DNA of 64,000 bases from Nannobrachium achirus (Eukaryota > Chordata > Actinopteri > Myctophiformes > Myctophidae). The notes beneath the pieces were generated by a model, which was given only the letters and a program-made list of their open reading frames with translations, searched no databases and had not been told where the DNA came from. Both the position numbers and the translations under genes were made by a program. The stretch covers positions 33,071,193 through 33,135,192 of the forward strand of contig OY997642.1 of assembly GCA_963921795.1 (NCBI GenBank). Direction: 5' to 3'. Shown piece after piece: positions 1 to 61,024 of this stretch (its first letter is position 1; each line of letters opens with the position of its first letter).

Positions 1-190
1 AATAGTAATCAAAATCTACAAAGTAGCTAGTAGCTAAAGTGTTCATATAAATGTTGTGGAGTAAATATTTGCAATATTTGCCTCTGAGGTGTATTGGAGT
101 AGAAGTAAAAGTATTGGAAATACCTAAGTAAAGTACAAATACCTCGTTTTGAGTTCTACTTAAGTAAATGTACTTATTTACTTTACAGCA
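1..190. mobile_element. Part of an AGTACTTTACTTCTAC-family element, inverted
   Basis: GTAGAAGTAAAAGTATTGGA and TAAATGTACTTATTTACTTTA are the complement of the copies at 19.9 and 55.1 kb. It is cut by the window edge. Confidence 0.5.
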
Positions 191-948
191 CTGATCATTG
201 GTGTCTTTTTCATTTTTCAATGTATACTAGTGGTCGCGGCGACTGAACAAATAATCGAATTTATGTTTGATGTTGGGATTCTTCTTCTTTAATCTGATGG
301 TATATCGCGCTCGGCTCCAAACAGCCCACTTGTTGTGAGCCATTAAACATTATGATGTTTACCGTGTTCATCCATTATATGGTGTGTGTTATTGAAACAG
401 CGTGACAGACACATCACTGTCTGCTGTTTTCTACACAACTCTACTCGTAAACGTAAACATACTAGACTAGTAGATTTATGTATTTACTTATTGGTCAGCA
501 AAATGTGCCATTCTAACTTCTAGTTATTTCTTCAAGTTATTCTATGACTGCTTATTTCAAAACCACTTTGCGTTATTTTAGCCAGACAGAACACGTAATT
601 AAGATGTTATGAATGTGCACAAATGTTACATTTCTATTTAACAGGAGATAATGTTGACTTTCACACCTAGTTAAGTCACACATGTGTATATGTGTACCGA
701 TTATATCATATACTGTGTGTAGATTATTATTTTGATAGTAGTATATTGTTGTTTAGACTGAATCTAGGCTTTTTGTTTACCTGTGATCCTATTGTCCTGG
801 GAGATTACACTATCTCTCTGCATTCTGTGTATGTGATTACTTTGCTTAGTTATTGTACACTCTGAATTAAGAGCATCTTCTAAATGCCTAAATTGTAAAA
901 AAAAAAAAAACACATGTGTGACACTAACACGATTCTGTCTCTCCAAAG
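191..948. other. AT-rich stretch without recognised feature
   Basis: No gene or complete element seen. A poly-A run lies at about 897-910. The end has the pyrimidine tract of the candidate exon-1 acceptor. Confidence 0.5.
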
Positions 949-1092
949 CATCTGGATTGGGAACACAAGCAACACGGGAGCTGTGAAGTGGACAGACGTA
1001 CTGTGAACCCTTGGAAATATCTCTTCCTCTCCACTGGATCTATCGTTTTCAATGTGGGCGTTTAGGGAACGCAGTATTTTATGTGAAGTTGA

Positions 1093-48298
<47,206 letters not shown>

Positions 48299-49915
48299 AG
48301 CAACTGTGTCTTTGTTTCGGGTCCTCTGTCTGTGAGGTTTGTTCGTATTTGGGAGACTGTCACTAAAATGTTTTGTCTTGGATGTGAGTGATGTCAGTGA
48401 ATGAGCATGTTGTACAGAAGGTGTTGTTTCTCAGTGTGTTTGTCGTGAGTCAATAACCAGGTGTGTGTGTGTGTGCGTACGTACGTGTACTTGTGAAATG
48501 ACAGTTAACTGCACATGGGGATTGTTCAGGTGACATTTATGAGGCATGGAACAAACCATTGTTAAACAACTTGTTTTTATTTTTTTAATGACAAATGACT
48601 TTGGGACAAGTTGGTAAATTGAGTTGAGTTCCTAATGGGAATTAAATTCTCTTGATTGAATTCCCGGTTATGCTGAAAACAGAGAGGACCTATTGCTCAC
48701 GTCAAACTGAGCATGTGAAAGTAATGTCTAGAGAAAGTCTGAATGGTGATACTAAAGATTATGAACTGGTTAGCTTAAAGTGGCTTTAAAAGGTATACTG
48801 ACATCAGTAGGAATAGCAGGAAGTAGTTGAATAAAGAACAGATTTTAGTATTGCAGAGGAACTATTTTTGTGTAACGATGAGGGTGATGCGAGTCCTTAA
48901 CCAAATGAAGAATGTACAAAATATGCTTGATGTAATACTGACTAAAAGCTTTAGTTGCTTGTGTTTTCATTTCTAAAAAGAAAAAAAAAGTGTACATATG
49001 CCCCTTCTCTCTGTACTTGAAGTGTTTTAATTTTTGTTTTGGTACAGCCTGTGTTTGGACTGCCATACAAGCTGTCAAGGGGCCTTTCCCAAGGTACATT
49101 GTGAGACAAGAGACTGTGTGGACTTATGCAAATGGAAAGATACTGTTTTAATTAAACCCTTTTCAGTGACGAAGAGCAGTGATCAACATCTAAACGATGC
49201 GAGATGTTCCACTGTGCAATTGTCGATGCACTTGTGGTTACATGCATCTGTCAGTTACTAGTGTAAGATTGCAAAAACGAAAGGAGAAAAAAAGACTAGA
49301 AGAATATGAATAATCAAATCAAAAAACATGTTTCTTCGCAATAGGAAGTGCCTCACAATGAACTGCAAGGGTGCCATGTCGTCTTTGTTGAGATACGTGG
49401 AGATGTTACTGTGAATGAGACTTATTGTTGACTTCACCCAAGTCATTCTACAGGTTATCTTATCAAATGCCGAGCTTCCATTCCTTAGGCATTCCACTCT
49501 GGTCTTAACATGTTTTATACTTTCACCTTTTTTGTTGCTTTTTTTTTCCTCATCATTTTTTTTTTTTTTTTTTTTTAACAGAACTTGAATTTTAAATATT
49601 TCTTGTAAAATAAGTAACTTAAATGTGTATATAAATGCCATGTTTTAGCTGCTTTTTCTCTTTTTGTTTCCATCAAACTGCGGGATTAATTCTAAGTACA
49701 GTATTGTGAGATATGGCACTCATGAAGCCTAGGTGGGTGGGTGGGTGTCGTGAGCAGGTGGTAGGTACTACTTCTCAAGGGAGAGAAACCCCTGCATATG
49801 AGCAGATTTCATTGAGCTGGACCATTTGTACCAATGTTGTGTCCTCTCTGAGAGTGAGAGAGTGGGCCACGGACCCCTAAAACACTGGAAATAAATCTTG
49901 TCAATGGCAGATTTC
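48299..49915 (+). other. arhgap21: arhgap21 3' untranslated region (long form)
   Basis: About 1.6 kb of AT-rich sequence after the stop. It has AATAAA at 48830-48835 and a last AATAAA at 49890-49895, and no open frame of note. The exact cleavage site is inferred. Confidence 0.6.
49890..49895 (+). terminator. arhgap21: Poly(A) signal, long arhgap21 form
   Basis: AATAAA about 1.6 kb after the stop, followed by a TG/T-rich stretch. Confidence 0.5.
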
Positions 49916-50600
49916 CATGGTTGATTGTTTTATTTAACACATCACCTTTACACTGGCTTTGCAAGAGGCCTGCCGTCTATTAGATGGTGCCGTCTATCAA
50001 TACCAATCGGTGCCATATTGCTTGTGCGCACTACCAGTATGCCAACTTGGTATCTCCACTAATTGTTTCACCTATTATACATTTTAGTGTGGTTGCTATA
50101 GGCAACACTATTGTATTCGGTCTGAGATTTCTTTTCCCAGCAAAGTGCTTCACTTAACATCACCATATCTAATATAAACTATTTATAAACAATGGGGCTC
50201 TGATCAGGCTGAAACCCTGCCTAAATTTGGAGGCATAGTCATTGACGACTGATGTCACAGGCTGGGCACTTGGAAGTGAATTACCCCTTTGGAGCCAAAT
50301 CATTCCTATATGGATCCACATGATTCTACTTTGTATTTAGGTGTTGGCAGAAATACTGTAGACTTCTTGGGGGCACCTTGTTGGGTTACAATTTACAATC
50401 TATGCTTTTAGCAGATGCTCTTAATCCATAGCGACTAACAGTATTTTGTTGGGTTAAGTGTGTTTAAACTTACCACAATGTCATGGTTATGAATAACAAA
50501 GACAATGCAATACCCAGACTTTACACAAGAGGGCGGACTGAACTTGTATAAAGAGTGTTGTCTTCAAGTGTACCCATTAGTATTATTTAAGAAGGATATG
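49916..50600. other. Intergenic AT-rich sequence between convergent genes
   Basis: No feature recognised. Confidence 0.4.
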
Positions 50601-52195
50601 ACTTATTAAACACCCACATACATTTGAAAATGCTTTATATACAATTTGCGCACACAACAACAATATATTTATACATTTGTACATCAGTTTACTATAGAAA
50701 CCCTCACTGACAATACGAACATAACATGGGGACAGCCAAGCCATTTAACACACAATTCAAATAAACTATTGACAAAATAATTAAACAGTTAACTCACCAA
50801 TATGTTGTAAAGTAAAACTCTCAGTTGCCTTTATTTTAAAGCAACTGGTACATTCTTAAGGTTTGTATTTCTTACCACAATAACATTCCTCAAGGACACA
50901 TATTTTCTAATAACACTCAAATCTTAACCTTTTATTTTAATGAATAACTGTTCTTTTAAAACTAAATAAAAAATAACCCTACAACTGACTGGCTATCCAT
51001 CGAATGTAAGGGAACTAAAATAACGGTCAGACTTTTATTTATATAAAAAAGAAAGGACCTATTTACTCAATTCCATTGAAATGTGGGTCCCTAACAGACA
51101 TTTTACCCACAGTAAGGCACAGTAACTCTAAGAACATCAGAGCTCAATTCCAAAATGACAGGAGAGAAAAATAAATAATATTGTACAATGCATTTTCAAA
51201 AGAGGTCTTCGTTTGGAACAACACAAATTAAAATTGTGCCGTCGATTTTGAAAGGACACCATGGACTGATGTAGCCATCACTCCACTTACAGCCACAGTA
51301 CTACTTAAGACATACTAAACATCACAGAGAAACAAGTACCGGTAATCAATCATAATCCTGGACACAATAAGATGGTCGGTTGGTAGGCACTCAGCCTCTC
51401 AAAAGTTCAATCTAAACTGAACCAATCTGATGACGCGCTGCACGCGGGATGGTGTGCGCTTTATGAATGTTTGGAGATGATCTTCAATGAGTATGTTGAT
51501 CCTCTATGTGGCTCCTTCAACACTTAAGTTCATTTAGTCCAAAAGCAAGGTAGAAGAAGAAACGTCGTGTTCATGGTTGAGATTCAACTAAAGTCAATAA
51601 CGTGACATAGGAGTAAGGTGTGTCCGGGCTCCTTTAGCCAATAGAGAGTGAGGTGGGGGATGGAGGGTGTGGGCACATGCAGGACAGGTACTGCGCTCTA
51701 GGGATGGGACCATATGAAAACTTCATGTCACGATTATTAATTTTGTGACCATTTACGTTATTATAGCGATAATCCAAATATCCCCAACATTCATTATCCT
51801 GGGGCGGAACATTTGCCAAAAAATAGCAGATCTACAAGCTCACAACACGTCTCAACGGAGAGAGCTTGTAGATCAGCTTTGGTAGAGAGTGAAAAAAAGA
51901 CTATCAAGTTTTACCAATTATAGAAGGTTTAAATGTTACCGAATACGCAGCTCGGCAAATAAACGGTGGATTGTTCCCAGTGCATGACGGAGGATAATTT
52001 CACGATAAATGTAAATCTCCACGATACGATTATTGCGAGTGTTTTTTATCACGATAGACGATAATAACGATTATTGTCCCATCCCTACTGCGCTCTGGAG
52101 CACAGTGCAAATCATAGTGGCAGCAGGTGGGAAGAAGGTGATGACAAAGATCTGTTGCATATTGTGCTGTAGTCGTATGGATTGGATGGACACGT
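50600..52195 (-). other. dpp6 3'UTR and gap between the two convergent genes
   Basis: AT-rich sequence after the dpp6 stop. Poly(A)-signal candidates on the - strand are at 51034-51039, 50931-50936 and 50830-50835. A 389-bp MITE lies at 51699-52087, just after the stop codon. The true 3' end is unknown. Confidence 0.3.
51699..52087. mobile_element. 389-bp hAT-like MITE, termini TAGGGATGGGAC/GTCCCATCCCTA
   Basis: Perfect 8-bp duplication CTGCGCTC (51691-51698 and 52088-52095). Internal hairpin at 51822-51882. It ends about 110 bp past the dpp6 stop codon and so probably lies in that 3'UTR. Confidence 0.85.
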
Positions 52196-52348
52196 TTAAC
52201 CATCGTCCTCATGGTCATCATCGTCCACCTCCTCTATTATAATTATTTCCGGCAGCCGGAAACACTCCTCAAAGTAATTGACCAAGGACTGGCTTAGATG
52301 CTGCTGTGTTCCGTCGCTGTGCAGGAAGTGTCCCTCGTCTGGGTAGAT
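52196..52348 (-). CDS. dpp6: dpp6 last coding exon
   Basis: 50 codons plus TAA. It encodes [20 protein letters not shown], then [11 protein letters not shown], and ends in an acidic tail [11 protein letters not shown]. The His of DEGH keeps the triad His position. Confidence 0.93.
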   Translation of the reverse strand: MYPDEGHFLHSDGTQQHLSQSLVNYFEECFRLPEIIIIEEVDDDDHEDDG

Positions 52349-52824
52349 CTACAGAAGAACACCCACATAACACTTACTATGAATGAAACCTAAGACTATG
52401 CAGTCAATATCTGCTCTTTCTAATATTGTAGCAAGTGTAATGATAAGCACTGGAGTTATTCCAGAGATGTACACTAATAGCTGTCTTCATTCTTACAAAA
52501 TTTGCTGAGAATATGACAACTGAAACTCACCTGCAGACTATAGTTGGCCTTCTGGCTAATTAGATGGTTGATGAATTTGGCTGAGTGCTGGAAGTGAACC
52601 ATTTCTGTGATGGAAGAGAAGGCAAAGATAGCTCTAAAAATGCACTAATTAATTATTGTATGATTGATTTTAGCATCTTGGCAACACGATACAGTATCAA
52701 CTGATGAAAGTTACCGTCAGCGGTCGGGTGGATTATTAGGTACTGTTTATCCATAATAAGAGGACCAGCTCTGTTAACCAAATTGGCCATCTGAGGGAAA
52801 AGAGAAGGTAGAATTGTTCAAAAT

Positions 52825-52916
<92 letters not shown>

Positions 52917-53873
52917 ATTTCACTCTAAATAGATCAGTGGTTCTCAACCTTTTCAGGCCGCGGGTTAGGGTTATTTTATTTTAACTGGCGACCCCCCCAC
53001 CCTGACGAGCACTAAGAGTTGAGGCATTACATATTGATTAACACGGTTCTATTGTGAAAATAGCAGACCTACATGCGAGGCGTTGTGAGCATGTGGATCA
53101 GCTATTTTCACAATTTATATTTTAGAGGTATTAAAAAGTCCTTAAATTGAACCACTGCAATAGGGCACCCTGCTTGTTCTGGGGAGATATTGTGAGTTCC
53201 AGGCAGTACTAGGTGCCAGCCAGTAGGTGTCCTACTACTACCTGACACCAGGGTCTAAATGTCTCAATGGAAGAGTAGGGTTTCCATGAACCACTTCCAA
53301 CCACAGCAGATGTGCTGGTTATATTGTATTAACATACTGTACCATACATAGTTATAATGTATTATCATGCTCTACCATACAGATTGGATCATTTAATATA
53401 AGTTCAGGATTGCTGCTATGACAGGGAAGAGGTTGACTATATTCCCAAACTCTTCCACTGATTTCCATAGACCTTTGATAATTAAACCAAAGTGCAGAAG
53501 GTGTACCTGATATACTCTGTTGTCTGTCTTTGGGGAGCCGAGGTAACGTTCTGAGAACGCAGAGGCTGAGATTTGGAGAAAAAAAAGGACAACAAAGACA
53601 AAAGACAGATTTATACTCCATTACACGTTAGTGTCAATCGCAGAAAATAGCTACAAGCTCATAACTTGTCACAATGCTACTGTATGTGCCGTGAGCATGT
53701 CGATTGGCCATTTTCAGTGTGCAACTAAGTATACAAATTAAGCATAGCTTTGATTGTATTTGACTCTATGTTTGTCATTTGGTATGTGATATGGCGACCT
53801 TGAGTCTGCAATAAAGATTGAATTGAATTGAACCACCAGCTGACCAGGGAAACGTAAAGGCATAGTTGAAATG

Positions 53874-53934
<61 letters not shown>

Positions 53935-56900
53935 GAAAAAAAGGATTTAGATATCACAACATTACCATAGAGCTCGAAATCTGTGATGGGGGAAACTGCT
54001 GCTCCACATTTAAGTTCCGTAAACTCCTCTGAATTTAGCAGCATGGTGGCCAAATATCCACCATACACCTAAAGAAAGAAAACATCAGAGCGGTAAGGAA
54101 ACGTACTATGTTTTTCAAGGTAGATAGATACCTTTATTATCCCAAGGGGGAAATTTAGTAATGTTGAATTACCTGTAGCACTCGAGTGTATAAAAATCCC
54201 ACTGGATCCCAAGACTACTTACTAAACTGAGTTCACAATGGCTACTTTGTGACTACTACTAGACTGTGACACTATTTCATTTATCTTCTTCAAAGACAGA
54301 AAACACGGAAAGCACATCGACCAGCTCTCCTTACCTTTCCATACACTCCCATTCGAGTTTTATCGATATAAGGTTCTTTGGATATGAGTCTGAAATGAGA
54401 GAGAGAGAAATAATGAACCCTGACAGACCAAGTCCAAGAGCACAATAATTTGGATTACCATATGGATAAGAATAGTCTGGAGCTGCAGCTCTGTTGTAAA
54501 TGCATTTGTTTAAAAACTAATATATATATACCCTGTATATATATATTTGTTTAAAAACAAATATATATATATACAGGGTATATATTATATATTTTTTCAC
54601 CTAGCCATATTAATACAAGCTTTTTTAACATTATGCCAGAAAAGTGCCTTGGATTCTGTCTTTTGTTGAACTTTTGTTGTTCTTTACCAAAGGGCATACA
54701 GTACAGTACACAATTTGACGTCCCTGCAAAGTGCATGTGCCAAGGCTGAATGGCCATAATCACACTGTGGGCTGGGCTGACCTGAGTGCCTCCAGCTGGT
54801 CTCTCTCCTCCAGCCTCCCCAGCTTCCTCCTGACCCTGTGAAGCAGGTTGGTACCCTGGAAGCCGCTGCCATGGCCATCGAAGCGGACAACAATGGTACT
54901 AAAGCTGCTGACCAGCACTGTGGCCCAGTCCACCTGGAACTGCTCCGTCACCATCTGGCCACCAGGTGTGCCATCCCTGACAAAGGCAAGGCAGGCTCAA
55001 AATCACCTTGAGACTCGACACGCGCTTTGTCTGCAAATCTGCAATGTCATAGCGTCACAACGTTGACCCCTAAGGGACCATTTTTGTTGTGCAATGGTGT
55101 AAAGTAACTAAGTACATTTCCTAGTACTGTACTTAACTACAATTTTGAACTTTACTTGAATAGTTCCGGTTTCCAATACTTTTACTTCTACACTACATCT
55201 CAGAGGCAAATATAGTAGTATATTTAGATTATTATTACAAAACATACATTAACCACTTATATACATTTTGATCATTTGAAAATAGCAGATCTACAAGCTT
55301 GTAGATCTGCTATTTTCCAAAGATTTGTATACATTTGAAAACTTGAAATAGGACACATTTGAGTACTTTTCTCCACCATTGGAAGGGTGCATAGCATACT
55401 TACACTAGTAGTAGTAAGGGATAAATGGATGAATCTATGAATGCTGCTGGCTTCAGAATCTGCATGGTCAGCACTGTGACAAAGGACATAAGGTCAATGA
55501 ACGGATTGACTGGCTATGATGTCATCAGGGTGGCATGTGTACACCCTGGATAAAATGTATTTTCTATGGGTGCTTGGGTACATACTGTAGTCGTCTATGG
55601 TGATCGTCTCATATTCTATTTTTGGCATCTGCATGTTGAAGAACGTGTTGTTCACAAGTTCATTTGTCTCGATGTCGATTACTTCTGCAGTTGAACAAAG
55701 AACAGAGGCATCAGTGGACTCTTCATCAGTGGGGCAAATTCTCCCCCATTTCCTCACAATCAGGGGTGTCCCACCAAATTCTGGGCCCTGGGTACTTTAA
55801 CTATTGAAAAATAGCAGATATACAAGCTCACAGTGAGGTCAGTGAGGGGCAATTCAGTGAGGGGCAATTCTTTCAACATAAGATGCTGCATACAAGTTCA
55901 GGAGAGTTTGAACAAGGCAATTCTCTTGAATGCTGCCTTAGGGTATGGCATGACGTCATTTGCATTTCTTTTACCATAGTAAAAACTGCCTTCATGATCT
56001 AGAGAGGGAACTTTTTACAGACAGATAAAAGGGCAGGAGCTCATGCCCCATTTGATGTCTATGCATGCAAGCACCTGGCTGAAGGACAACCCTAAGTGCA
56101 GCTAGTAACATTGTTTTTCCTCTGGAACTCACTCTGTTTGTCCTTGGTGCTATAGACCGCCACGCTGGGTATATCTGGACCTAAAGAGAACAACACAGGA
56201 GAAAAAAAGATGGACTAAGTCAGAGTTAGATGTTACATTTTCTAGGGGTAGGGCCCAACAAGCCTTGTTGCTTCTCTCTACTACTACTGTGAAATGTATG
56301 TACAGACATTTTCCGTATGCATATTTATTTTGTTACTCCTATTTTTCTACTTTTTCAATCTATTGTATAATGCCCAAAGAGCTGAAAATAAACTGAACTG
56401 AATACCCACTAATGCATGGGTCTTCAACAGGGGGTCCGGGACCCCTAGGGGGTCCTCAGAGTTACTACAGTGGGGCCTCCACATCCTTGTGTGATAGAAA
56501 CCTTTTTCTCCTTTTTTATATTAACCACTTGAACCCTAGTGTCCATATTCTGATAACTTTAGCCAATAATAGCAGATATCCAAGCTCAAAACGCCTCGCA
56601 CTGCGAGGCGTTGTGAGCTTGTAGATAGGTTATTTTCGGTGAAGAGGTTTGGTGTAGAGGGGGAAAAGAGCAGATTAAGTACAGAGTGAAAGGTCAAGTT
56701 TATTAAGTATTGATGGTTCAGGTGGTTAAATATCTGAAAACACAAATTGACATGAATCCCAAATACACTGATGATTGCGCTGTCAAACAATACATACAGT
56801 ATATGGAATCTATGAAAAGGTCGTGGGGGTCCCTGCTTCATCTCTCTCTTATCTCTCTCTCAACTAAGGGGTCCTTGGCCTGAAAACGTTGAAGACCCTT

Positions 56901-58579
56901 GCACTAATGAAAGCCTCAAATGCCCCCAATAGCACTTGTAAACTACTGCTGACCTCGCCACCCCTAACAAGTAAATAAACCTTGGACACAAACCTCTCTC
57001 TTATCTTCATTTTCAAAACAGCTCTCTCAGCTACGTCTTCCACTTCCTTCCCCATGGGAAGCAGATGTATGCCAGCTTATTATTCCTTATGGACCTGCTC
57101 TCTGAAGATCTAATTAATGAAGAAAGCCAGCGGCCCCTTTACCTCTCTGGGGTGAGCCCTCTACACAAATCAGCTCCTGTACCAGCCATGACACTGTGCC
57201 CCAGTGTTCCAGCCAACGGGGGAGATAACAATGATGAAGTGTCTTATAGGAAATGAGAACAAGACTAGTCTCTTTTCAGAGCCTCACCCCTACCAATAAG
57301 GAAAGTAGAGGAAGGACACTTCTAAAGAGAACACCCATGGGCGCTGTGCCAGCTGCCCAGTAGTCACTGTTGGGCAGTTGGCATGCGGTTTTGACAAGAC
57401 ATCTATAGCTATGGCCGATTAGAGGGAGCCAACAATGTTTTGAGATTAACTGACGCTGTCCAAATCAATGTAAGCAGTCACCCTGACATGACAGCTCTAA
57501 TTTAATTGAATCTGCTTACAAAACATGGGCTACCTGTCCTGAAAAAGAATCACACTTATCTAAGACCGATGACATTCGCTGCTGTACATACAGTACAGTA
57601 TATAATAGTGTGATCATATTATACTAGTAAGACGCCTCAGGGCGACATGCGACCTCGACCTAAAGGGTGAGGTCGCGCCAATTCTTTGCCATCTGGCCAG
57701 TGATGTATATCGGACCAGTTACCCATATATGGAGACCCCTGGTAGCCATATATGGAGATCCATGGACTGTATATGGACATATGCTGTGAGAGCCCAAACA
57801 TGCTTACTAGGTTATTCATTATGTGAAAGTCCAATGATGTCTATGCTATGACATCTGACATCATACCCTTTTATGCCCATACATGGAGAACCCTGTCTGT
57901 AGAACCAGACACAAAGATATGGGCTGTCTTGGCCATATATGGATTCTGTTAGTGTGGTATGTGGCCGATGTGGCCTCCATATATGGGCATTCCCATATGA
58001 AGTCCTGTTAGATATGGGCTTAATATTGATGACATCAGGGAACTCCATATATCGGCATAAAAGGGATTCTGTTAGTGTGACATCACAGTGAAGCCAGAGC
58101 GTGATGTCAGAGCGGCAAACCCATTCTGTTAAGAGTGGTTCCCCTGACAAGTGAACTGCATAGCAAAATGGGATGGCCCACATTACTGGAATGTGTCTCT
58201 TGCACTGATTTCTAAAATTCATTTGTCTAACAAACCAGTCAGTATATAGAACAGACTGTCACTAGTGTGTGATGGACATCAGGTCAACACAAGATCAAGA
58301 CACAAAGATCATTATGTTTTACCACAAATAAAAACTGTTATGGGAAGTAGATATTTTATTTTTAAGGCAGTTAAATTATGGAGCCAGGTGCGATAACTAA
58401 GAAGACTTTTTATTGATGATTTATCTAATGTTTTTATTTACTATTACCGGTATGTTTTTTCAGTTTTTCGAATAAAGTGGTAAATTGGTTTTGGTATGCG
58501 GCCAGGTCTAGGCCTGGCTCAGGGAGGAGGACGCCATGCATAGTCCACTATGGGCATCCTAGGGGTGCGATAGGCCTAG

Positions 58580-58676
<97 letters not shown>

Positions 58677-60927
58677 TGTGTGTGTGAAAGAGTGAATAGA
58701 AGTTTATTTGATCTTTATGATGTAACGCATATCTTTATTATTATTGAATGATGTATGCTGTAATGTAATGTATTGTGTGCTGGACTCTTGGAAGAGTAGC
58801 CGATGGCTAAAAGAGATCCAAATAAAAATCAAATCAAATCACAGTGATAAACCCATAGACCTGTGATGTCACAGTGATGTGTCAGGGGAACCACAGTGTC
58901 AGCAATAAGCACATTGTCCTACAGTAGGTCTAAGCTCTAAGGATGAGGACACTCAGCGTTGTGAGCTTGTAGATAGGTTATTTTCGGTGAAGAGGTTTGG
59001 TGTAGAGGGGGAAAAGAGCAGATTAAGTACAGAGTGAAAGGTCAAGTTTATTAAGTATTGATGGTTCAGGTGGTTAAATATCTGAAAACACAAATTGACA
59101 TGAATCCCAAATACACTGATGATTGCGCTGTCAAACAATACATACAGTATATGGAATCTATGAAAAGGTCGTGGGGGTCCCTGCTTCATCTCTCTCTTAT
59201 CTCTCTCTCAACTAAGGGGTCCTTGGCCTGAAAACGTTGAAGACCCTTGCACTAATGAAAGCCTCAAATGCCCCCAATAGCACTTGTAAACTACTGCTGA
59301 CCTCGCCACCCCTAACAAGTAAATAAACCTTGGACACAAACCTCTCTCTTATCTTCATTTTCAAAACAGCTCTCTCAGCTACGTCTTCCACTTCCTTCCC
59401 CATGGGAAGCAGATGTATGCCAGCTTATTATTCCTTATGGACCTGCTCTCTGAAGATCTAATTAATGAAGAAAGCCAGCGGCCCCTTTACCTCTCTGGGG
59501 TGAGCCCTCTACACAAATCAGCTCCTGTACCAGCCATGACACTGTGCCCCAGTGTTCCAGCCAACGGGGGAGATAACAATGATGAAGTGTCTTATAGGAA
59601 ATGAGAACAAGACTAGTCTCTTTTCAGAGCCTCACCCCTACCAATAAGGAAAGTAGAGGAAGGACACTTCTAAAGAGAACACCCATGGGCGCTGTGCCAG
59701 CTGCCCAGTAGTCACTGTTGGGCAGTTGGCATGCGGTTTTGACAAGACATCTATAGCTATGGCCGATTAGAGGGAGCCAACAATGTTTTGAGATTAACTG
59801 ACGCTGTCCAAATCAATGTAAGCAGTCACCCTGACATGACAGCTCTAATTTAATTGAATCTGCTTACAAAACATGGGCTACCTGTCCTGAAAAAGAATCA
59901 CACTTATCTAAGACCGATGACATTCGCTGCTGTACATACAGTACAGTATATAATAGTGTGATCATATTATACTAGTAAGACGCCTCAGGGCGACATGCGA
60001 CCTCGACCTAAAGGGTGAGGTCGCGCCAATTCTTTGCCATCTGGCCAGTGATGTATATCGGACCAGTTACCCATATATGGAGACCCCTGGTAGCCATATA
60101 TGGAGATCCATGGACTGTATATGGACATATGCTGTGAGAGCCCAAACATGCTTACTAGGTTATTCATTATGTGAAAGTCCAATGATGTCTATGCTATGAC
60201 ATCTGACATCATACCCTTTTATGCCCATACATGGAGAACCCTGTCTGTAGAACCAGACACAAAGATATGGGCTGTCTTGGCCATATATGGATTCTGTTAG
60301 TGTGGTATGTGGCCGATGTGGCCTCCATATATGGGCATTCCCATATGAAGTCCTGTTAGATATGGGCTTAATATTGATGACATCAGGGAACTCCATATAT
60401 CGGCATAAAAGGGATTCTGTTAGTGTGACATCACAGTGAAGCCAGAGCGTGATGTCAGAGCGGCAAACCCATTCTGTTAAGAGTGGTTCCCCTGACAAGT
60501 GAACTGCATAGCAAAATGGGATGGCCCACATTACTGGAATGTGTCTCTTGCACTGATTTCTAAAATTCATTTGTCTAACAAACCAGTCAGTATATAGAAC
60601 AGACTGTCACTAGTGTGTGATGGACATCAGGTCAACACAAGATCAAGACACAAAGATCATTATGTTTTACCACAAATAAAAACTGTTATGGGAAGTAGAT
60701 ATTTTATTTTTAAGGCAGTTAAATTATGGAGCCAGGTGCGATAACTAAGAAGACTTTTTATTGATGATTTATCTAATGTTTTTATTTACTATTACCGGTA
60801 TGTTTTTTCAGTTTTTCGAATAAAGTGGTAAATTGGTTTTGGTATGCGGCCAGGTCTAGGCCTGGCTCAGGGAGGAGGACGCCATGCATAGTCCACTATG
60901 GGCATCCTAGGGGTGCGATAGGCCTAG

Positions 60928-61024
<97 letters not shown>

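Noticed and set aside
57723..57986. CRISPR-like spaced short repeats
   Set aside because: The CCATATATGG words are short and irregularly spaced in a vertebrate genome; not a CRISPR array.
57812..58222. 136-codon frame, repeated identically at 60160-60570
   Set aside because: Identity comes from the tandem duplication; the protein is a translation of CCATATATGG-type repeats.
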